From assembly GCF_002105155.1 (NCBI RefSeq), contig NW_019029065.1:1-64000 (forward strand): 64,000 nucleotides of DNA, in the 5' to 3' direction. Source of the DNA: Lobosporangium transversale. Lineage: Eukaryota > Mortierellomycota > Mortierellomycetes > Mortierellales > Mortierellaceae. How positions within the stretch are numbered: the stretch's first letter is position 1; the number at the start of each line of letters is the position of its first letter. Shown here piece after piece: positions 55,856 through 64,000 of this stretch. The notes under the pieces are model-generated. The model did not search any database, was not told the DNA's origin, and worked only from the letters and a program-made list of their open reading frames with translations. The position numbers and the translations under genes are program-made.

Positions 55856-57712
55856 TCTATTAATTAAAGATCCCTCTCAATGCTACGCCTCATGCCATGT
55901 AGCCTGTGCAGCAGCGACGGACATGGCAAAAGACTATGCCCTCAGAACGTAAGGAATGTGGTAAGGCCTTTTTATTTTTTTATTTTTATGTTTTTGGAAT
56001 ATTAATAATATTTTCTCAACTGATAGAGACAGAACGAGTTTTCCTGGTCGCATCGTTCCTCCTTCCATTCCATGTCTGTGTGTGGGTGCAGTCATCCGGC
56101 CATGTGCGCAGCTCATACTCAAATAATGAAGAGTAAAGTAATTTCGGTATTTAACAATCCTAGAGAACTTTTTTTTTTTTTTTTTTTTTTCTTTTGACAT
56201 GGTAGTGGCTGGCGTATGCAAAGCTTATGCCTATATACCTTCTATAACTTGAATAGCGCTACCAGCAACCATGTGCAGAATGTCGGATCAATTCGAAGGC
56301 AAAGGTTCTCTATTTTCTATTCAAATGATTTTCATTAGTTTTTGATATTCTTTTTTTAACCCTCCATCATTATTACTTATCCGCAGGGCAAGCACCCTAG
56401 GGATGGTCGTAGACCATGCCCAAGTAATAAAGGGTGAGTTTGATTTTTTTCGTCTCATCAGTGGACTATTAACCCTTAGTTTTTCCTTTTTACTGCTTTA
56501 ATAGCGTTGTTAGTAACTCAGTGCAAAATGGCGCTAGACCTGTGTGCACACGAAGTATTGTTTTTAGAGATGAAGACGAAATGAAAGACCCATACAAAGA
56601 CAAAGGTGTGCTACTTTTTGTTCGGTTTTTTATTGGCTTATTATACTATACATTATGTGTTCTTAATCCTACACTATTACCATTTACCATTGACCTTCAG
56701 AATACACTAGCGTGAAGGCGATCCTTCTGTTGAGGATGATCCTTCTACCGAAGATAATTCTTTTGCCGAAGACAATTTTCTATCACCCGCTAGAAAAAGG
56801 TTTCAGAAAGATTTCGTTTCGGGTCCCAATATTATGCAATATAGGTACCGCTTAGAGCCGATGGTCAGCTGCCGAGGCATCATAATAGAAAGCAAAGCCG
56901 GTGGTTTGAAGAAAACCAGTGAGGTCCATCCAGCTTACGACAGCCTCCATTATATCCTCTTGCATCCAAGAGGCGAGGACTGGACATATAAAAAGTATAA
57001 AAAATGGCCTAGGCCAGGTCAAACTTCTGCAGGGCCTCATGGTGACAGCTATGACGGAGGTAACGATGACGGCCAGCTAGAGATGGATGTGGATGGGGGC
57101 AATGACCGAGCTAGGAAAAGTCGAGAATACGCCAAGCTCAAGGAGTTTTACATGTACAGGATGCAGATTCGTCCTTTGAGCTCAACAGACCGGCGATCTT
57201 TCATCTGGATGAGTACGTGCTTGACTCATCAGTACGCTACCAACCAATACAGCAGACTGGAGGCGGATCGGCTTCAGTTCATCAGCGAATACCAGTCCAA
57301 ACTGAAGGCGGATGCATATATCGGCGTAATGGGTGCAATTGAGCTTAATCTCAGACCTGGGCTACACATCTGGAACATTGTCTACAAGGGTGCTTTGTAA
57401 ATAAGCATCCTCTCATTTACTGCCGTATCTTCCAGATATTCTTCCTTATTTTGTATTTTATTTTTTGTTTATTTTACTGCTGTATATAATCTTACCTGAT
57501 TTTGCTTTATGGTATTTCTATATAGTGTCGATTATGTTTGTAGCTTTTAAAATGGCAAAAAAGACCCAGTCAATAAAAAAGTTATGCAAAGATACTTCCG
57601 TTGTATATACGGTAACGCCTTTTATTTTCAAAACCAATCGTTGCAATACGCTTTATTTTGTCTTCATGCAATTTCTAATGAGGCAAGAGCCGGCCCTGGC
57701 TTCGCCCCGGTT
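55856..57712 (+). mobile_element. Helitron 3, internally deleted
   Basis: A possible 5' tip TCTATTAATTAAAGATC after an A lies at 55856; this is weak. The 3' region has GAGGCAAGAGCCGG and a GC hairpin (CCGGCCCTGGCTTCGCCCCG, about 57687-57709) like Helitron 1. No CTRR was identified. The coding part is a deletion derivative. Confidence 0.6.
55879..57400 (+). pseudogene. Helitron 3 Rep-helicase deletion derivative
   Basis: The first exon (ATG at 55879) encodes a knuckle MLRLMPCSLCSSDGHGKRLC. Small exons follow near 56255-56302 (QQPCAECRINSK), 56388-56430 (KHPRDGRRPCPSNK) and 56505-56605. The last frame (to 57400) has LSPARKRFQKDFVSGPN, then jumps to RGIIIESKAGGL and runs through LSSTDRRSFIWM and KLKADAYIGVMGAIELNLRP. 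It then jumps again directly to the helicase C-terminus (PGLHIWNIVYKGAL). Comparison with Helitron 1 shows two internal deletions that remove part of the N-domain, the Rep catalytic core and nearly all the helicase. It keeps an open frame but no catalytic residues. Confidence 0.75.
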
Positions 57713-58000
57713 TTTTTTAATGGTTGAATTATACACCGTTTTTCTGTCTGTATTACGTCTCTTTGCTTTCATTCTTTTTTTTTTTTTTTTTTTTTGCTCT
57801 AACCCTTCCCATCCTCTTTCCCTCGCAAATAAAAAAGGACCCTCGAGGATTTGTTTTGCAGAATGGCTATAAACAATACATCTATACTTTTTGCTGCTCC
57901 TATGCAGTCAGAAGTATAAAGTTGATAAATAAATACACATGTAACCTACAATTGATTTAAAGGTCGGCAATTATTTGCCCTGTTCCTTTTCTTTATTTTA

Positions 58001-58035
<35 letters not shown>

Positions 58036-59848
58036 AAGGCTGGGGGGAGGGCGGGGTAGGGGGCATTTTTAAAGCATTTAGCGTAATAACATGTATATAG
58101 CATATAGCACAAGGGGAGGAGGAGAGGGCGAAGAACATGTAGACTACAAACATTTTGCCAACAGACTACAAACTAGAGACTACAGCCTACAGCCTACATG
58201 TAATGTGGATATTATTGATTTATAGAAAGTTATGCTCTCCCCATCTTTACCCTTATCCAATACAAATATGTATTAATTAAGGACGATAGTAAGTAACATA
58301 CTTGAAATATATGAAATACTTGAAAAATCTGGAAAAAAAAAAAAAAAAAAAAAAAAAAGTGTCTTTTAAGCCCTTTAAAACTCTAAAAGATCATGGCGTT
58401 ATAAAGTAAACCAATAGCCATATCCTACATGGTCTCAACATCACTGGGCATAGACAAAAGTATTCATCTGGACCATATATAGAGGCATATAGGCTTATTG
58501 ATGTATACTTTTAATTAACTTAAAAAAGAGCTAAAGAAGGACACGAATGACAAAGTAGTACGAATACCCTAGTTTATCTGGCAAAAGAGTTGAATAAGCG
58601 AATGGCAGGTTAGGTTGGACAAGCTGGAACAAATGCAACTATTGAAATCTTATCCACATACTTGGTGGCAACCATCGAAACTCACACTTGTCGCTTGGAC
58701 AGTGACTATATATATAAATATATTATTCGCTGGGCAGGGACGAATTAAGAGAGAGAGAGCAGCAAAGGTAGAAAATCTCTCTCTCTCTCTGCTTATCTCG
58801 CTGTCCGCCTCTTGGCTCGTCTCTTTGCCTACTTCTCGATCCATCTCTTGTCTCTTCCTTGGGGCGATTGTCTCATGGGAAACAAAGGATCCAGACGTCT
58901 ATCTACTGTGCCTATGCTCTCATTGGCCAGGGGAGGTTTTTTTAAACTTGTTAGATCAAACAGCTCTTTGCCCAATTCTTTAATGTTCACTCCTCATACT
59001 TTCTGAGAAAATGCAAATATTCTCTAATATGCCGCTGTCGTAGAGCTGACCTATTTATACAACTCTTTGTTATTAACCCCTACTTCCCAAAGAGCCACTC
59101 TAATCGCGAACTCGGAAACAACCTCTGGCAAAAAAGCTGTTGGACCACACTGTGGCTTCAACGACGGTCTTGAGCACACCTCGTTTCATGTTAGCCTAAA
59201 GATGCTCCATCGCTCCTGTAGATACCTTGCATGCTTGGCCTCATTCTACAAGATGGGATATTCTCCTTATTTTTCACCTTGAAAGCTCAACCTATTCAGA
59301 TCGCTCTGGAGGACCAACCCTTCTGAAAGTAGAATAGAAACTGGTGATTTGTGCAGTATTTCATCAAACCAAGAATGAGTTGATCCCTCAGACTGTAGGC
59401 AGCAGCTTTCCTTTAATGTAAGCAAGCAAGCATACAAGTGGCGGAAAAGATTATATACATCCGCGTTTTTTTTTCTTCTTTTCAATCTATACTATACAGT
59501 GGTGCCATCTATGTTATTAATGAACTTCTATTTAATAGATTTGTTTCATTACCAATCTAGTGATTATAAAGTGAGGAATGACCCTATCATCTAAAAAAAT
59601 GAGAAAAAAAGTTGATGAGGATGTTATGGAGGATATGCTTAACTTTTAGCGTAGACAGGTTCAAATGTAATATATTTTGTTTTATTCTTTTATTATTGTC
59701 ATTATTAACAAAGGAAATTACTTCCAAGTAGAAACGCTTGAGAGTGTCAGCTTTGTAACATGAAAATTGTGAAAGTGCAAAGGTAATGCATGAGATAGGA
59801 GGAATCCCTCTTAGAATTTGAGGAACACATTTCTGTTGCAGGCTGTGA
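57713..59848. other. No gene seen; homopolymer tracts, a G-rich run and CT repeats
   Basis: It contains T and A tracts at 57775-57796, 58003-58037 and 58333-58358, a G-rich run at 58042-58063, and a CT microsatellite at about 58775-58793. Short frames (58615-58983, 59067-59282 plus; 59267-59485 minus) are not supported by any recognisable domain. Confidence 0.45.
58042..58063 (+). other. Potential G-quadruplex run
   Basis: Within 22 bases there are four or more runs of at least three G separated by one or two bases (GGGGGG-A-GGG-C-GGGG-TA-GGGGG), meeting the usual quadruplex pattern in otherwise AT-rich DNA. Confidence 0.55.
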
Positions 59849-62477
59849 TCATTTCTCCTCAATACAGCAATTTAAATGTACGTGTTCTATTCTGTTCTTT
59901 TCTCCATCTGCGCGTCTCAGACAGTGCCAGTTCTCCTTCCCAATTGAGTTGCTCTCCAAGTACAGATTGGCCAAGGTCATATTTGTCTTGAGTGCCTCTG
60001 AAAGTGCCAGAGCTCCTCCATTCCCAATTGAGCTGTCATTCAAGTTCAAATTGGTCAAAGTCGTGTTTGTCTTGAGTGCCTCTGACAGTGCCAGAGCTCC
60101 TTCATTCCCAATTGAGTTGTTCTCCAAGTCCAGATTGGCCAAGGTCATATTTGTCTTGAGTGCCTCTGACAGTGCTAGAGCTCCTTCAGTCCCAATTGAT
60201 TTGCCCCGCAAGAGCAAACTAGTCAATGTCGCGTTTGTCTTAAGTGTTTCTGCTAGTACCAGAATTATTTCATTCCGAATCGAACTGTAACTCAATTTCA
60301 GAGTGGCGGATGTCGCGTTGCCTTTGAGTACCTCCGACAGTTCTTCCTCAATTAAAGTGCTCTGCAGGCCCAAGGTAGTCAATGTTGGGCTTGTTCTGAG
60401 CGCGCCTAAAAGCGCCAGGACTCCTTCCTTCTCAATCGGATTGTCTCTCAAGTCTAAAGTAGCCAAAGACCTATTAACCTTGAGTGCCTCCGAGAGTGCT
60501 AGAGCCCCTTTATCTTCAATGGAGTTGCTTTTCAAATCCAAGCTGGTCAAAGTCATGTTGGTCCTAAGTGAATTTACAAGCACTTGAAAGTCACTTGCTC
60601 CGATATTTCGAGCCTTTATCTCAAAGGTCAACTCATGATGATGTTGCGACTTTTAAGTTGGTAGCCTGGAAAGCTTGATGAGGTCTGAAGGCAATGCAAT
60701 ACGGACCACTTTCATAGTGTTGAGCTCTATAATACGAACAAGTCTTTCATATCTCGCAGTTGTTGAAAGCAGTTTCCTGGCAATACCTTCTTGAGGACTA
60801 CCAAGGTCAAGCCGAAGAATCGATACACTCGACACTCTTAGTGCACTCTCAATTGCTTCAAGGTCAGTCTTGGTCCAATCCCAGTTGAGTGTGATGTCCA
60901 ACTCGTAAATATGTTTTGCTTTGGTCAAAGCATCAAAGAATTCTGCTGCTCTAATTCTGGATCCCAACTCAACGGTCACTTTACCAAGTTGTGAGTCATA
61001 CTTGCCACCGTTCATCTCCACAGCGCCTTCAAATGCTTTTTGTTCTTTCTCTTTATACGTTGAGCGGTAGTGGTCGACACAAACCCATTTGACATGCCCC
61101 CCTTCGGTCGTAGTCCTGTACAAGTTGCCAAGCTTACCATCTTCATCGTTGATTTGAAGGAATTTGCTCAGTCCTCGGAGATCTGCTCCTTCAAGTGCCT
61201 CATAGTCCTCGATTGTGTTGATGCTGTTCAAGGCCGGGTACTCAACAGATAGCGCTTTCATATAGTTGAGTGAATGATCGATACCGGCTTTGAGATCCGG
61301 GACTGACCCAAGCGAGGCAGCCAAGGGCATTCCCATACTGAGGCACTGTAAAAGGATGGTCATGTATTTTCCATACTTTTGGAAAAACTCTGTGCTCTCC
61401 CGGATCTCATATCCCTCATGTCTGGCAAGATGGATCTGGTCGTGACAGCTCTTAGCTGCGTTTACGGCGTGGATGCCGTGTTCGCATAAGAAATGAAGTC
61501 GGACCTTATTTCTCAAGATATTCATTGGGTCCCACTTGGTACGATCGATAGGCAAAATGATAAACAGCCGAGGGATTGGGTACTCGTGCAGCTCAAAGGA
61601 CTGGATAAGGATAGCTTCAACTTTCTGCTGAAGGATGGCAAGTCTGTCGAGTACTTGCTGTTGTAAATTAAGAGTCTCCTTCTGCATTTCAAGCATCTTG
61701 TCGTCCTTCTCCTTGGCCTCCAATTGCAGCTGACGCATCTCCAACTGCACTTTTACCACCTCATCGCTCTTCTCCCTCGCCTCCAACTGCAGTTTTAGCA
61801 CCTCATCGTTCTTCTCCTTCGCCTCCAACTGCAGTTTAAGCATCTCTGACTGCAGTTTAATCACCTCATTATCTCTATTTTTGGCCTCCAGTAGCAGGCC
61901 TTTAATCTCTTCAAGGTGAGAGTTGAAATCTTCGTTATTACGAATGGTAAGAAATGAGTTTGAAGGTTGGGCTATATTTGATAATGACCAAAGAAGGTCC
62001 TGAAAGTCCAGGTTCTTCGATTGTTTCAATGTTGGCAAGCGGATGATGGCGTTGCTACTGCTGCTGCTGCTGCTTTCACAGTTGCAGACGCAGTTGCAGG
62101 ACTGCGGTGCCCCTGCAATGACGTCCAAGATCCTGTCAGGATAGAATGCAATACGTGGTGGTTCGATCCTATTAAAACATAAACAACAAAGATATGTCAA
62201 AATGAATTGGATTGTCATTTTTCTTCCCAGAGTAATAATTAATAGGGCACCATGATAAAACAATATACCTATTGCCATTATCGTCTAAAAGGAAAGGAAT
62301 GGGGTGCCCATCCAACTTGAAGCGTAGTGCATCTGGAAACACGTCTCGAATGTCTTGCAAACTCACAAAGCACGACGAGTTATCATTGCTTGCGGAGGTG
62401 TTTACAGTCCTAACACAGACTTCTTCGATGATGTCGCTATTAGTCTTTTGGAATTGCTGGTATTGAGGTTTTGTCAT
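59849..62477 (-). CDS. Coiled-coil and LRR protein, two exons, one in-frame stop
   Basis: Exon 1 (62477-62269, MTKPQYQQFQKTNSDIIEEV) joins in phase to exon 2 from 62168 (RIEPPRIAFYPDRILDVI). About residues 153-255 form a strong coiled coil with repeated LQLEA(K/R)EK.DEV units. A conserved globular region follows (PRLFIILPIDRTKWDPMNIL, then FLCEHGIH). After residue 574 a TAA (60655-60653) occurs. The same frame then continues for 267 codons as about eight 28-residue leucine-rich repeats of the ribonuclease-inhibitor type (MTLTSLDLKSNSIEDKGALA and on), ending at 59849. Read through, the protein would be 842 aa. Such coiled-coil/LRR proteins are numerous in Mortierella-like fungi; a recognition role is speculation. 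Either a recent nonsense mutation or translation of the first part only is possible. Confidence 0.75.
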
Positions 62478-62656
62478 CTCGGTGATGATTGGAAGGATGA
62501 TGGGGATGATGACAAGATGAAAGGTTTTCTCATTTCTCTACTTGAGTACCAGATGCAACGGTCGATTTTTTTTTTTTTTTTTTTTTTTTTGCTTCGCCAT
62601 TTGGTGTTACAAATAAGATGGCTGTACTTTCTCCCAAGAAAGCGTATCATTATATG

Positions 62657-63115
62657 CAGTGACTCGTACTGATGTACTTTGCAAACGTACTGAAGTTTTT
62701 TTTCAGTAAATTTTTACTTATTATTTACTGATTTTTTACTTATTATTTACTTAAACAAAAGTAAATTTTGAGTAAAACAAAAGTAAATTTTGAGTAAAAC
62801 AAAAGTAAATTTTGAGTAAAACAAAAGTAAGTACTTACTGAAATTTACCGAAAATATACTTTTTACTTACTTTTGTTTTACTGATATTTACTTGAAATAT
62901 ACTTTTGTTTTACTGAAATTTACTGAAAATTTACTTTTGTTTTACTCAAAATTTACTTTTGTTTTACTCAAAATTTACTTTTGTTTTACTCAAAATTTAC
63001 TTTTTTTTTACTTTTGTTTAAGTAAATAATAAGTAAAAAACCAGTAAATAATAAGTAAAAATTTACTGAAAAAAAACTTCAGTACGTATGCAAAGTACAT
63101 CAGTACGAGTCACTG
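62657..63115. mobile_element. hAT-type MITE, 459 bp, 8-bp target duplication
   Basis: Terminal inverted repeats CAGTGACTCGTACTGATGTA extend into a near-perfect palindrome over most of the element. The exact duplication ATTATATG lies on both sides (62649-62656 and 63116-63123). The interior is an array of AAAGTAAATTTTGAGTAAAA units (period 23) and their complements, so it can fold on itself. There is no coding sequence. Confidence 0.93.
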
Positions 63116-63123
63116 ATTATATG

Positions 63124-64000
63124 ACATCTTCCTTGTGGTACGTCTTAAGGTGACACCAACAGCATTGTCCTCGATTCATGTCTACATTTGTAAACTTCAC
63201 TTGATATCTCTCTTATGTCTCCCAAAGAGCTAGCTAGTCTGCGCCAAAGGAAAAAAAAAAAAAAAAAAAAAAAAAAAATGTTCATCTGTTTTTCTGTTGT
63301 TATTTTATTTATTTTTTTTACGATCCGAGCGGGCTTCCCTTTTAGACAAATCTACCCTTTTTTGTTGCATGAACATACTTCATTGGTTTTTTATCCCTAA
63401 TCCTGAATTCGAAAATAAGATTTTTTGCGATCAAAAATGGCCGCAATTTGGGTACTTTTTACATGTGTTTTGTACGCAAAATATTATAGCTTATTTTTCT
63501 CAATGCAATTCTGCTTTGCTTTCAAGCAAAGAGGAACCCTACATGTAGCGCATATCCATTCTGATCGTGAGGTGGACTTCATGCCCTCCTTAATACCCTT
63601 AACCCTGCAGTTTTCGCATGCCATCCTACTCTTAACATCTCTTCCTTCACTTTCTTTGGTTCTTATCGGGAAACGAAGCTCTGGTAGATGTCGACGAGGG
63701 ATTGGAGGAGAGTTTTTAGTAATGTATGGACCTTTTGATACCTTGAAAGTAGCCTCCGGGGACTCATCAATTTCTAGATTTCTCTTTGAATTTCTTTGCT
63801 CGATGACAACTCAGAACTTAGATAACGATAAAAGTTGATTTACAAGATTCAGGCGAAATTGGCGATATCCATCTTTTTTTTTTTTTTTTTTTTTTTATCT
63901 GTTCCTGGTACACCATAGTATGTATGAATTGGCGATACTTGTATCTAATAGCCACAAGAAGCGCGGCATCCAAGAACGGCTGTACCTCATCTGCACACTA
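63124..64000. other. No gene supported; includes a repeat copy at 63390-63480
   Basis: An A tract at 63250-63278 and a T tract at 63874-63897 are present. 63390-63480 is the inverted partner of 55690-55775. A 137-codon plus frame (63425-63838) starts inside that repeat and has no recognisable domain, so I leave it uncalled. Confidence 0.4.

Noticed and set aside
62355..62672. 105-codon plus-strand frame
   Set aside because: Opposite the first exon of the LRR gene and ends in a poly-T translation.
63425..63838. 137-codon plus-strand frame near the right edge
   Set aside because: Begins in a repeat copy, has no domain and no splice support.

Overview
The window looks like fungal nuclear DNA from an early-diverging lineage. 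Mucoromycota is most likely, with Mortierellomycotina as my best guess. The reasons are: genes with several short GT..AG introns; Crinkler (CRN) effector headers (LFC..DGES start, VIVQRP end); DIRS-type tyrosine-recombinase retrotransposons; Helitrons; a chromodomain Ty3 element; and a coiled-coil/LRR gene of a style I associate with Mortierella-like fungi. The species assignment is inference. No rRNA, tRNA or CRISPR array was recognised.

Most of the window is nested mobile DNA. From left to right: the 5' end of a gene running off the left edge (1-174, minus). Two broken CRN headers (866-2175), one holding a mariner MITE. A truncated Tc1 element (2501-3672), a decayed hAT element (3673-7161) and a broken FunK1-like kinase (7183-8548). 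A terminal-inverted-repeat element (8979-9646) and a Tc1 remnant (10173-10459). An apparently intact eight-exon gene on the minus strand (10777-13335, 606 aa). Upstream of it lies a duplicated block of stem-loops (13454-13826). Then a pogo-like transposon (14411-16840) and a defective Ty3 element (17151-21890).

The centre and right hold a complete DIRS element (22196-26429); a Helitron on the minus strand (about 26582-32899); a small two-exon gene and a CRN-like fragment (33791-34807); an apparently coding-competent mariner (35025-37756); a second complete DIRS element (40231-44476); and a 9-kb Helitron with both ends definable (44549-53567). That Helitron carries a broken Rep-helicase gene and two further genes. 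Then come a pogo MITE (53601-53855), an orphan CRN header (54429-54762, minus), a deletion-derivative Helitron (about 55856-57712), a coiled-coil/LRR gene with one in-frame stop (59849-62477, minus) and an hAT MITE with a perfect 8-bp target duplication (62657-63115).

A dispersed GTACT-rich repeat ties the layout together. DIRS-1, DIRS-2, the 9-kb Helitron and the pogo MITE all sit in or against copies of it. Because copies interrupt each other at different points, the uninterrupted target for DIRS-1 and for the Helitron can be read elsewhere in the same window. That shows insertion without target-site duplication. The most intact genes are the 606-aa gene, the 225-aa serine/proline-rich Helitron passenger and the mariner transposase; their exons join in phase at GT..AG boundaries that I checked by hand.
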